28,922 nt of DNA from CAYGJN01 sp964350135 (GTDB lineage Bacteria; Bdellovibrionota; Bacteriovoracia; Bacteriovoracales; Bacteriovoracaceae). Below the pieces are notes generated by a model. That model ran no database searches, was not told the DNA's origin, and saw nothing but the letters and a program-made list of their open reading frames with translations. The stretch is from positions 1-28,922 of the forward strand of contig CAYGJN010000019.1 of the NCBI GenBank assembly GCA_964350135.1. Reading direction: 5' to 3'. The position numbers and the translations under genes were made by a program. Of the stretch, positions 8,774 through 16,770 are shown piece by piece (within the stretch, counting starts at the first letter, position 1; the number at the start of each line of letters is the position of its first letter).

Positions 8774-9394
8774 CTATCTAAGAAACTCAAGTCCCATACG
8801 CAAATATTGTCCTTGTGAGCTTTGTGAGGAGATAAGAGGCTCGATATAGGATATGCAAGCATAAGGATGGATTGGCCTTGGAGGATCTTCAATAAGTAGA
8901 TACTCTTTTTGATCAAATAATTGAAATTCAGAGCGTGGAATTCTTAGGGCCATTCCTTTAGTTGAATAGTCTAAAACTTGACGTTCAAAAGTTTTATTTT
9001 TGAGTTCTGATTCGGTTAATTTTTTAAATTTTATTTGTATATTTTCTTTTCTTAATACTTCACGGTTGTACTTTCTATGCTCTTCAATAAAAATATTAGT
9101 TGGCATTTCAAGACTGATTTTAAAATCTGAACTAAACAAAACTTTAGTTTTGAAAATTGTTGTTTGACCATCACAATAAAAATAAACATGATTGGCAAGT
9201 CCTGCTTTTAGTTTTCCTGATTTAGGATAAACTTCAATTATATTTTCAAATATATTAACATTGGTTAGGACTGCAATAACCATATTTCTAGAGTTTTTTA
9301 TATTTTGCCAGAGTGATATAGGTTGATTTCTCTCTTTTATATGCTGAAGAATCAATTGAATTGATTGAGCACTAAACTCTTTGTGAAATTCCAT
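8774..9394 (-). CDS. PilZ-domain protein, probable c-di-GMP receptor (YcgR-like layout)
   Basis: The C-terminal half has a complete PilZ c-di-GMP signature: RKYNR (Arg107 and Arg111, the RxxxR motif) and DYSTKG (Asp142-x-Ser144-x-x-Gly147, the D/NxSxxG motif), ending in a beta strand MGLEFLR. The N-terminal about 100 residues look like an all-beta YcgR-N-type domain. PilZ proteins bind c-di-GMP and change partner activity, often in motility or secretion. I chose the ATG at 9394 (MEFHKEF), which has an AGGA nine bases upstream; an ATG at 9424 or a TTG at 9433 would add 10-13 residues of low complexity. It lies upstream of the RND gene on the same strand (90-base gap) and is divergent from the cNMP-domain gene at 9611. 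The partner is unknown. Confidence 0.85.
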   Translation of the reverse strand: MEFHKEFSAQSIQLILQHIKERNQPISLWQNIKNSRNMVIAVLTNVNIFENIIEVYPKSGKLKAGLANHVYFYCDGQTTIFKTKVLFSSDFKISLEMPTNIFIEEHRKYNREVLRKENIQIKFKKLTESELKNKTFERQVLDYSTKGMALRIPRSEFQLFDQKEYLLIEDPPRPIHPYACISYIEPLISSQSSQGQYLRMGLEFLR

Positions 9395-9610
9395 TTTCTC
9401 GGATCCTGTTGTTTGGGCCCCCATGCCCGACAATAAATGTGCACAGAAAATGCCATTTATTTAATGAGATTTCCTATCCTTAGAGCATCTTATTTGTACT
9501 ATTTAAATAAATTGTCTAATTTGTTAACAATTAAGGCGTTTTTTTTAATCAAGTACTTTATATACTTAATATCTCAACATACCAGACGATAAGTTTCTAT
9601 ATTTACAGGA

Positions 9611-11650
9611 ATGAATGTGGAATTACGGGAATTAAAACCCAAGCTTCTTGACTGCGAAATCAGTCTTGGACAAGGGAAAATTGTTTTAGAAAATAAAAAG
9701 AAACAGGGACAATTGGTCCTTCCTGAAGAATATCTTGCTGTTATCAATAAATTTGATGGCACTTTAACTGTTGAAGAAATTGCAGCTCTAGTTTATGAAG
9801 AAACTGGAGAGGTTAGTTTTAACTCAATTATAAAATCTATTCATCTTCTACAGTCAGCTCAGATGATTGAAAAAACTGAAATTGACCTTGATAGCATTTC
9901 TCAAGATAAATCCCCCCATGAACAAAGACCTTCTTTACTCTCGCGAGGGATTTTTGAGTTTGATCTTCTAAGAAGAATAAAATGGGGAGAGGGACTATCA
10001 ATTTTTACGATTTCTCTATCTCTGTTGCCACTGATAGGAATTGGGCTCTATTTATATAAGTACTGGCCTATTAATATTAGATCTATTGGATTTCTCGCTC
10101 AAGATGGTAATTATATTGATAGTGCTATTAAAATTATTGTAATGGCATCTGCTCTACAAACATTTAAAACTCTTTATAAATTTATAGTTTTATTTCTTGG
10201 AACTGGACGTGTTTATAATCTAGGAATCAAACTAACCTTTTATTCTTTATCTCTTAAATTAAATGATAACTCAATTTTTACATCTAAATCCAAGATCTCA
10301 GTGGTTCTTTATTCAATACAGTCGATGGCCATTTATTTTGCTGGTTATGCCTTAGCCGCTTATTTGTTTCCAAATCATGAGCTTTTAAATGATCTTTTTG
10401 TTATCTCCTGTCTCTTAACACTTATTGACCTTGATCCTTATAGGATGAGTGATCTTTCTAGGCTTTTCTATTATTTTTACTCAGAAAAACAAATTAATAA
10501 TCTACTACCTTACTTGAAGAATTGTACGTTGAAGGCAACATCAGGGTCAGATTTAAAATTCAGTGATGAGATTCGTTTTGTCTTATACGGTGCAGTTTCA
10601 TTTCTTTGGGCAGTTGTCTTTATACTTTTTAGCATTGATTTATTGATAAATAATATTACGAATATGATATTTGCTACTATGGTTGGTGATATCATTCAAA
10701 GGGCCCAAATTGCATACGTTTGTGCCTTTATTCTTTTTATCTTTTTCTACCTCTCAAGTGATCTGTTTTATACCTTATTTAAAAATATTTGGTCACCTGT
10801 AGGTTCTTTACTAGATAGAATGAATACTGGGGGAAAGGAAGTTGCTAGAGATAAATTCTCTCCAGGAGATATTGTTGCTCAGTTAAGAAGTAATCATCTA
10901 TTTAGTGACCTAGGTCGAGAGATGTTAGAGAATATTGTTGATCACTCAAAGGTCAAGTCACTTAAAAAGGGGCAGTTTCTCATAAGACAAGGTGATATGG
11001 GAGAAGAGTTCTATGTGATTATAAAAGGAAATGTTGAAGTAAATGTTAAGACTTCAACTGGAAAGATAAAAAAAATTACAAAGATGACTGATAACTCAGT
11101 TATTGGTGAGCAAGCAATTCTTAATAAAACAAAACGAAATGCTAATGTGTTGGCACTTGATACAATTATCTATTTAGAGGTACCCAGTTTTGTGTTAAAT
11201 GCTTTTCACGAGGATCCTAAATACGCCCAAGAGCTAAAGCATTTAATGCTTAAGATTGAAATTGCACAATTTATATCTTCTTCAGACTTATTTAAAGATT
11301 TTCCTTCTGAAGTAATGGGTGTTTTTATCGAGTCAGGAGATTTAGTTCATTTCCCTAAGGGACATGAAATTGTTACTCAAGGTGAGACAGATAAAACATT
11401 TTATCTGTTGATACGAGGGATTGCAGATGTTGTAAAAGATGGCGAAAAAGTTGCTGAGCTTAAACAAGGTGATTTCTTTGGAGAAATTGCACTTATAGCG
11501 AATACACCAAGAACAGCAAGTGTAAGAATTCTTGAAGACAGTCTTCTGCTTTATATTGAAGCTAAAGAGTTTTGGAAGCTGCTGTCTAAAAATATTGATA
11601 TTGCTATGTATATAGAAAGTGTTGGTAGAACACGAATGGATGATAAGTGA
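9611..11650 (+). CDS. Membrane protein: PqqD-like N-terminus, degenerate M50-type domain, two cyclic-nucleotide-binding domains
   Basis: 679 residues. Residues about 30-90 resemble a PqqD-like winged helix (VINKFDGTLTVEEIAALVYE). Residues 125-390 hold several membrane segments arranged as in the PqqD-M50 peptidase group: a TM pair, a GRVYNLGIKL stretch, and DLDPYRMSDL near 273-282, which resembles the LDGY..SDL motif of M50 enzymes. The HExxH zinc motif that should lie near 182-190 is absent (the region reads ALQTFKTLYK), so proteolysis is unlikely. Residues 429-535 and 560-660 are cNMP-binding folds; the second has an intact phosphate cassette (FFGEIALIANTPRTASV), the first a variant (VIGEQAILNKTKRNANV). 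AGGA at 9607-9610 is too close to the ATG but well spaced for GTG at 9617. The next gene overlaps by four bases. Confidence 0.8.
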   Translation: MNVELRELKPKLLDCEISLGQGKIVLENKKKQGQLVLPEEYLAVINKFDGTLTVEEIAALVYEETGEVSFNSIIKSIHLLQSAQMIEKTEIDLDSISQDKSPHEQRPSLLSRGIFEFDLLRRIKWGEGLSIFTISLSLLPLIGIGLYLYKYWPINIRSIGFLAQDGNYIDSAIKIIVMASALQTFKTLYKFIVLFLGTGRVYNLGIKLTFYSLSLKLNDNSIFTSKSKISVVLYSIQSMAIYFAGYALAAYLFPNHELLNDLFVISCLLTLIDLDPYRMSDLSRLFYYFYSEKQINNLLPYLKNCTLKATSGSDLKFSDEIRFVLYGAVSFLWAVVFILFSIDLLINNITNMIFATMVGDIIQRAQIAYVCAFILFIFFYLSSDLFYTLFKNIWSPVGSLLDRMNTGGKEVARDKFSPGDIVAQLRSNHLFSDLGREMLENIVDHSKVKSLKKGQFLIRQGDMGEEFYVIIKGNVEVNVKTSTGKIKKITKMTDNSVIGEQAILNKTKRNANVLALDTIIYLEVPSFVLNAFHEDPKYAQELKHLMLKIEIAQFISSSDLFKDFPSEVMGVFIESGDLVHFPKGHEIVTQGETDKTFYLLIRGIADVVKDGEKVAELKQGDFFGEIALIANTPRTASVRILEDSLLLYIEAKEFWKLLSKNIDIAMYIESVGRTRMDDK

Positions 11651-12294
11651 AAAAGTTAATTATTTTCCTTATTAAGATTATTCCACTTTATACTTTGTAT
11701 AGAGGGTTGACTGGTGGTGGTACTAGACTCAAGCCAATGGTAAATATTGGAAAAGTGATTTTTACTCAATACGAACTTAAAGGTATTACAGATCTAGTTA
11801 TCCAAAACTATAAAGATTCACAAGGAAAGATTGCTCTTGGACAGGAGTTCTCAACATTAATTAATGAAAATTATATTGGCCAATATTCTACTCTTGTACG
11901 TGAGATGCTTGGTCAAGATGCCAAAAATATCTCTAGAGATGTTTGGGAAACCCCTTATACATTAAATCTTGACCCAGGGACTAGAACAGTGACAATCTTT
12001 AGTGCAGGGCCAGACCTTATTGCTGAAAGCAAAGACGATGTTACAATGAGCTTTAATATTAGTGGTTCAGGGGATTTATCTCAAACAAAAGCTAGTAGTC
12101 AGATGGGTCAAGAGAGAGAGGAACGGGTTACAGATCAAAAGCAAAGTGAATATGAAGAAGAGACTTATAATGCCGAATATCAAGAACAAGAAGAACCTGT
12201 CGCAGATGAATATGTTGATGATTACCAGTCTGATGATGAGTATGAGGAAGAACCCATTCAAGATTCATATAACGCTGAAGAAGAGTATAATTAA
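11647..12294 (+). CDS. Membrane-anchored protein with GspG-like core and acidic tail
   Basis: 215 residues, starting at GTG within GTGA, four bases inside the stop codon of the cNMP-domain gene, so the pair is almost certainly co-translated. The N-terminus is a short hydrophobic anchor (MKKLIIFLIKIIPLYTLY) without the Gly-Phe-Thr-Leu-x-Glu prepilin-peptidase site. Residues about 98-135 (RDVWETPYTL, then IFSAGPDLIAESKDD) resemble the calcium-site C-terminal segment of major pseudopilins such as GspG (DPWGNPY...SAGPDG..DD). From about 155 to the end it is a Glu/Asp/Gln/Tyr-rich, probably disordered tail. The GspG resemblance is by motif only. A periplasmic or cytoplasmic partner of the neighbouring membrane protein is the simplest idea, but the function is unknown. 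Confidence 0.75.
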   Translation: MKKLIIFLIKIIPLYTLYRGLTGGGTRLKPMVNIGKVIFTQYELKGITDLVIQNYKDSQGKIALGQEFSTLINENYIGQYSTLVREMLGQDAKNISRDVWETPYTLNLDPGTRTVTIFSAGPDLIAESKDDVTMSFNISGSGDLSQTKASSQMGQEREERVTDQKQSEYEEETYNAEYQEQEEPVADEYVDDYQSDDEYEEEPIQDSYNAEEEYN

Positions 12295-12300
12295 GAATAA

Positions 12301-13305
12301 TTACTTAAAGCCTATTGTTCCCATTTTAAACATGGTATATCCCAGACAGTCTGACTTCGCTATATCTATATTTTTAGTAAACATACTAGCAGTGAAGCCT
12401 TGAAGACAAATAAGCTTATTGTTTTCGATTGTAAAAAACTGATCAATTATATTCTCACCATTTTTATTGATAAGTTTGATTTTTTTAGGTGAAAATGTAT
12501 AACCAAGATCAATGTTTTTTTCAACTTCTTGAAAATTCAGTTCATCAAAATCTGATCTTAGTGAAAAATCCATTTGGTCATCATCTCTATTTTTAAAGTC
12601 TATTTGTGCATCTTGGGAAATATATAAAGTTGCAAAAGTTGAATAGACATGTTTGATCCGAATAGGTTCATTGAGCCAAGTCTCATCTTTTAACACTCTC
12701 TCTATAAGAGCAGCACCTTTTGTGATCCCTTCAGTATCACCTGATAAACTGCACTCTACGGTAATAGATGGACAATGGTCTGCCATTGCCACTGATAACG
12801 TAGTATTAGGCTCAGTAAAATAAACAACCTTATTTGAAAAACACTGTGCAAGCCTAAGAGCAGAGTTTTTTCTTCTGTTTACACATGCATAGACAGGATT
12901 TTTGCCCGAGTTATTATGGAGGTCAATGGAAGCGTAAACATTATTATGAGTTAGATATTTGATGATATCTTTGGCCATCATATGTTCATAAGAGTTTCCT
13001 CCACGCCATATTCTATTAAAATCTAGTTGATTCTCAAGATGCCGTAACCCCTGAGCGCAGGCCTTAGGGTTACCAATCAGAATCACGACAGAGCGAGGCA
13101 GCTTCCCATGTGGATAGTTTCTAAAAACATTTTGAATAATTGTTAGACTTGATGTTTCGTTACCGTGTAATAAAGTTGAGATAAAAAGGGGCTCTTCTTT
13201 TTCTCCAGGTAGATGGATTAGAGTAGGTCTATCAAATAAAGTATGTATCTTATGACATTCAAGATTAAAAAATTGATCAGGTAAATATCTTATAATTGGT
13301 ATCAT
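12301..13305 (-). CDS. Zinc carboxypeptidase-like protein of the AstE/aspartoacylase family
   Basis: 334 residues. The M14-type zinc site is visible: LHGNE (His47, Glu50) and SIDLHNNSG (His130), with LDFNRIW as the substrate-binding Asn-Arg segment and a likely catalytic Glu184 in ITVECS. AstE/AspA enzymes release an acyl group from an N-acyl amino acid or amide; the substrate here is not evident. The C-terminal third (from about 215) is a beta-rich extension. Its start is nine bases after the GCS2-type gene, so the two form an operon. Its stop faces that of the 11647 gene with only six bases between. Confidence 0.85.
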   Translation of the reverse strand: MIPIIRYLPDQFFNLECHKIHTLFDRPTLIHLPGEKEEPLFISTLLHGNETSSLTIIQNVFRNYPHGKLPRSVVILIGNPKACAQGLRHLENQLDFNRIWRGGNSYEHMMAKDIIKYLTHNNVYASIDLHNNSGKNPVYACVNRRKNSALRLAQCFSNKVVYFTEPNTTLSVAMADHCPSITVECSLSGDTEGITKGAALIERVLKDETWLNEPIRIKHVYSTFATLYISQDAQIDFKNRDDDQMDFSLRSDFDELNFQEVEKNIDLGYTFSPKKIKLINKNGENIIDQFFTIENNKLICLQGFTASMFTKNIDIAKSDCLGYTMFKMGTIGFK

Positions 13306-13314
13306 AAACTATTC

Positions 13315-14757
13315 TTAAAGAGACCACTCACTTACTGGTCTGTTACTTAATTGGTTTTCTATATATTTATCTATCATTAAATAAAAATCATTATTGTTTT
13401 TTTGAGTAAAGTTGATTTGCCAAGAAGCACCGTTTTGCTTTTTATAAGCTCTGTCTCTAATGACTTTAATAACACTCTCGTTAACTTGTTTTTTGTTAAG
13501 CCCAAGTTTTGTAAGTTCGTTTGTAACACCTTCTAGGGCAAACGTATCTAAAAAATCTATAAGAGAATAATCTTTATCTCTGAAATTAATTCTTGAATGG
13601 ATTCCATTTTTTGAACAATTATAAAATTGCCTATCAATATGATTATATTCTGGAAGCCCATCCTCTTTAATATGTTTTACAAGATAATGAACGTAACCGA
13701 TAAAAAATACAATATTGGCCACAACATCAGTTTCGCTAGGACCAGCCGATGGGACTCTGTGCTCAACTCTAAAGTTTGGATTTCCATTATCATCAAAATC
13801 AATTAATGGCCGGTTCCACCTCCAAACCGTTCCATTGTGTAATCTTAGATGTTTTAGTTTATTTGTATCTGAACCACAATCTTGAGGTAAAAGAATAGGA
13901 AATAAAAGGTTTTGTTTAAAAAGCTCACTTACACATTTATCAATAAAGCCTCCACCAAGTCCAACTCTCGCAATATTTGAGTTTTGAGAGTAAAGAGAAA
14001 TTGACTGTTCAAATATTGGAATCCTAGATTCTGCCCATAAGTTTTTCTTAAAGACATAAGGGGCGTTGGCACAAAGTGCAGACATTAGTGGAGCTGCTAT
14101 AATTGAAGCATTATAGAAATCCTTGGCCTCATTAGGTGCGACCTGGAGATGAATTTGTAATGATGTAGCCTGTGCTTCAAACATAATAGAATCAAGGCTA
14201 AGTTTTAATTCGTCTTGACCACTAAAATGTATTTTGGCAGGACCACCTCTGAGCTCATTTACTCGGTCATTTAGAGCTTCAAACCTTTTGCTCGGTGTTC
14301 TTGATTCATTACTTAAAAGGTTCATATCAAGACAAGGATATGTTCCTATAAAAAAAGCATTTGAACTTGACTCTGCTGCAGCATCTCGACATTTTTCTAC
14401 CCAGTAAGAAAGATCATTCTTTAAGCATTGAATGAAATCTTCTTTAAGATAGCTTGGAGTTCCATTAATTTCAAAATTATACTTAGAAAGCTCGGGAGTA
14501 ATTTGTTGATTTGAAATTCTGCTAACTAATTGGTCACCGGTAGGAGAAGGTTTTTGATTATTGTCAGATAGCCAACCTTCAAGTTCATAACCACATTTTT
14601 TAGGACATGCCTTAAAAGTGTTAGTGTCTTTTAGCCAGTCAACAAGTAGCTGAGTCTCTTCCTCTAGCTTTTGTTGAAACTGAGATGCATCTTTTTGTGA
14701 AAAAATGTTTTTAGCGACTTCCTGTCCCAAATTATCCTCCCCAAATATTATATCCAT
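13315..14757 (-). CDS. Glutamate-cysteine ligase-like protein (GCS2/carboxylate-amine ligase family)
   Basis: 480 residues. CGYELEGWL (Glu58, Glu60), a SKYNFEINGTP strand, and TSLQIHLQV near residue 200 are motifs of the GCS2 group (gamma-glutamylcysteine synthetase-like/YbdK type). These enzymes join an amino acid to the gamma-carboxyl of glutamate using ATP; the exact amine acceptor is not shown by sequence. The protein is longer than YbdK (about 370) and may carry an extra C-terminal region. It sits between cdd (42-base gap) and the AstE/AspA-type gene (nine-base gap) on the same strand. No gshB is in view, so a glutathione role is not established; a related peptide-forming role with the hydrolase next door is equally possible. 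Confidence 0.75.
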   Translation of the reverse strand: MDIIFGEDNLGQEVAKNIFSQKDASQFQQKLEEETQLLVDWLKDTNTFKACPKKCGYELEGWLSDNNQKPSPTGDQLVSRISNQQITPELSKYNFEINGTPSYLKEDFIQCLKNDLSYWVEKCRDAAAESSSNAFFIGTYPCLDMNLLSNESRTPSKRFEALNDRVNELRGGPAKIHFSGQDELKLSLDSIMFEAQATSLQIHLQVAPNEAKDFYNASIIAAPLMSALCANAPYVFKKNLWAESRIPIFEQSISLYSQNSNIARVGLGGGFIDKCVSELFKQNLLFPILLPQDCGSDTNKLKHLRLHNGTVWRWNRPLIDFDDNGNPNFRVEHRVPSAGPSETDVVANIVFFIGYVHYLVKHIKEDGLPEYNHIDRQFYNCSKNGIHSRINFRDKDYSLIDFLDTFALEGVTNELTKLGLNKKQVNESVIKVIRDRAYKKQNGASWQINFTQKNNNDFYLMIDKYIENQLSNRPVSEWSL

Positions 14758-14799
14758 AATAAATATTATTTGGGTAATTTATAGAAGAAGTACTAAATT

Positions 14800-15216
14800 T
14801 TAGGGTTGCTTAAGAAGAGGGTTTGAAAACTTTGTAGGAAATATTTCATTTAGGCTATAAGTTTTGAGAATTTCTTTTTTATTGCCTGAGTAAATAATGG
14901 CATCATCTTGAGTAAATTCCCTTATAACTTGGAGACAAACTCCACATGGAGTATCACCAGTTTGAGTGTCAGTAACCAAGACCATCCATTCAATTTCTAC
15001 CTTGCTCCACTTGGCAACAGAGCTAAAAATAGCGTTTCTTTCAGCACAGACACATGCAGGATAGCTAATATTTTCAACATTGCAGCCTGGGATTAGCTCC
15101 TCTTGCCCTTTAAACTTGATACAGCATCCAACAGAAAACTTTGAGTATGGTGCATAGGCCTTATTCATGGCCTCTACTGCTAATTTATGGGCTTTTTTTG
15201 TAAGTTCGTCATTCAT
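14800..15216 (-). CDS. cdd: Cytidine deaminase
   Basis: A zinc enzyme of pyrimidine salvage that deaminates cytidine and deoxycytidine to uridine and deoxyuridine. The active site is complete: CAERNAIFSS (Cys57, Glu59) and TPCGVC (Cys91, Cys94) bind zinc and activate water; YAPYSKFSVG and GCNVENISYP are also typical. At 138 residues it is the short tetrameric form. AAGGG five bases before the ATG supports the start. It is the first gene of the minus-strand group leading into the GCS2-type gene. Confidence 0.95.
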   Translation of the reverse strand: MNDELTKKAHKLAVEAMNKAYAPYSKFSVGCCIKFKGQEELIPGCNVENISYPACVCAERNAIFSSVAKWSKVEIEWMVLVTDTQTGDTPCGVCLQVIREFTQDDAIIYSGNKKEILKTYSLNEIFPTKFSNPLLKQP

Positions 15217-15310
15217 GGAGCCCTTGTATCATAAATTAAATACTTATAGCCAGAATCTCTCTTGCCAAGGATAAATTTTTTAGGAAGAATAGGCCCTAGT
15301 TTTTAACCAG

Positions 15311-15328
15311 ATGCGTTGTATCGGATGA
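15311..15328 (+). other. Five-codon upstream reading frame ahead of the MerC-like gene
   Basis: ATG CGT TGT ATC GGA TGA (Met-Arg-Cys-Ile-Gly-stop) ends on a TGA that overlaps the likely ATG of the MerC-like gene (15325) in an ATGA. It could be a small coupling or leader frame, or chance. No ribosome binding site is obvious for it. Confidence 0.25.
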
Positions 15329-15789
15329 TAGTCCAGAAAAATTCATTATTTAGCTTTTCTACAGATAAATTAGGCATTGCTTTGTCTATGCTTTGCTTGA
15401 TTCATTGTCTGCTTTCACCCCTTGTGCTCATGTTTACCCCTTGGCTAGGGAATATGTTTGATTCTCTGTGGGCCCATTTATTGTTTTTAGTGTTGCTTCT
15501 TCCACCCGCATACATCTCTTTTTATCATGCTTGGAAAAGGCATTCATTTACTAAGCCCCTTATTTTAGGCTCTTATGGGATTTTATTTCTATGCTTTGGT
15601 TTATTAAACGAGCATTATCATTGGATTCATTTACATCTGCATAATCATAATCATGGCTATGGCTATGGCAACTATAACTTTATTGATGAAATTTTAATTC
15701 ATTCAATAAGTATGATGGGTAGTTTATTTTTGATAAGGGCCCATTGGATTAATTGGAAATATTGTCGTTGTCATGGCAAAGCACATTAA
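15325..15789 (+). CDS. MerC-family membrane protein with His-rich region
   Basis: About 154 residues with four membrane segments. The N-terminal CLIHCLLSPL (Cys24, His27, Cys28) is characteristic of the MerC domain, a family linked to mercury and, in many bacteria, zinc or other metal handling. A strongly His-rich loop around residues 97-112 (HYHWIHLHLHNHNHGYGYGN) could bind metal. A TTG at 15316 would add three residues; the ATG at 15325 is preferred. No mer or Zur gene is in view, so the metal is not known. The 3' end overlaps the convergent methyltransferase gene by 41 bases. Confidence 0.8.
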   Translation: MIVQKNSLFSFSTDKLGIALSMLCLIHCLLSPLVLMFTPWLGNMFDSLWAHLLFLVLLLPPAYISFYHAWKRHSFTKPLILGSYGILFLCFGLLNEHYHWIHLHLHNHNHGYGYGNYNFIDEILIHSISMMGSLFLIRAHWINWKYCRCHGKAH

Positions 15790-16447
15790 TCCTAATAATT
15801 AAGCGTCTTCCCGTTTTTATTACAAGGTTTTTTAGTTCATCTTCTTTTATCTTTTTCAAAACAGGATTAGTCAGTAATGGCAAAGACTTTTGAAATTGCT
15901 CTAAAAATTTTTTATGATCTTCTTCAAATTCAATAACTTCAACCTGGTATTTGCTAGGGGAGAGGCTATTAATCAGATTATCTAGTGCTAGCTGGTCATA
16001 AAAAGTTTGATTCCATAGAAATTGACCATTTATATTTAAATGTTTAAGAATTTTTTTTAATGATCTCTTACTGGGAACAGGGTAAAGGCTATCTATGGCC
16101 AATATAGTATCAAACATCATTTTTAAGGATAGGCTTCTTATATCTGCCTTTTTATAATCATGTTTTTTAAATGGATTGTTAAATAGGTCTACGCCTAGAT
16201 AATTCTTAAAATAATAAGACATGGAGCCTAGTCCACAGCCAAGATCTAAGACAAGGTGCTCCTGAGGGATTTTTTTTAACAAATACTCCCTTTGAGAATA
16301 TGAGTTTAAATTAAAAAAAAGGTATTCACTTGAGTAAAGTTCATCATTAAATAGTGCATAATCTTCACTTTTTTGGCATAGGTCGTAGACCTTTGCGAAG
16401 GCAAGAGCACGTTTTTGGTCAACTAATTTTGCTAAAAAATGTTTCAT
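15749..16447 (-). CDS. Class I SAM-dependent methyltransferase
   Basis: 232 residues. Motif I of class I methyltransferases is clear near residues 67-90 (LVLDLGCGLGSMSYYFK, then LGVDLF), followed by a motif IV-like segment (FDTILAIDSLYPVPSK). The substrate cannot be told. The 41-base 3' overlap with the MerC-like gene is long for a convergent pair: both reading frames look intact, so the C-terminal 13 residues here are read from the antisense of the MerC-like C-terminus. No close metabolic neighbours suggest a role. Confidence 0.8.
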   Translation of the reverse strand: MKHFLAKLVDQKRALAFAKVYDLCQKSEDYALFNDELYSSEYLFFNLNSYSQREYLLKKIPQEHLVLDLGCGLGSMSYYFKNYLGVDLFNNPFKKHDYKKADIRSLSLKMMFDTILAIDSLYPVPSKRSLKKILKHLNINGQFLWNQTFYDQLALDNLINSLSPSKYQVEVIEFEEDHKKFLEQFQKSLPLLTNPVLKKIKEDELKNLVIKTGRRLIIRINVLCHDNDNISN

Positions 16448-16533
16448 AGAGAATCAACAAAAATACTTTTCTAACAACTCTAAATCAGATAAAAAGGTTT
16501 GTACCAATTTTTACCTTATTTTTGGAGATTGAA

Positions 16534-16752
16534 ATGGAATTAGTAAAAAAGACTGCAGAATATTCAATTTATAAAAAACGTTCTGGTCGTTACGGGATTC
16601 AGACTAAGAAGAATAAATGGATAAATGGGGATAAAAAATCAGAACTCCTCTCCGCTGCAGGGTGAAGTATAGTAGTTTTACCTAAAAAAGAAGAAGCTCC
16701 AGCTGAAGAAGTCGCAGCACAAGAAACTGAGACAACTCCTGAAGCAGAATAA
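16534..16752 (+). pseudogene. Small lysine-rich protein gene interrupted by an in-frame TGA
   Basis: GGAG at 16524-16527, six bases before the ATG, marks a real start. The frame reads MELVKKTAEYSIYKKRSG through INGDKKSELLSAAG for 43 residues, reaches TGA at 16663-16665, and then stays open in the same frame as SIVVLPKKEEAPAEEVAAQ with an Ala/Glu/Pro-rich acidic tail to TAA at 16750-16752. The downstream part looks like genuine coding sequence, and both other frames close almost at once, so a frameshift does not repair it. Options are a point nonsense mutation, a base error, or recoding of UGA. The function is unknown. The ankyrin gene starts 18 bases later and is probably in the same transcript. 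Confidence 0.7.
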
Positions 16753-16770
16753 TCAACAAGGTCATTTTAA

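Noticed and set aside
16666..16690. Possible SECIS after the in-frame TGA
   Set aside because: The only stem nearby is AT-rich, about five pairs with a bulge and a GTTT loop close to the TGA; it lacks the usual spacing and loop of bacterial SECIS elements.
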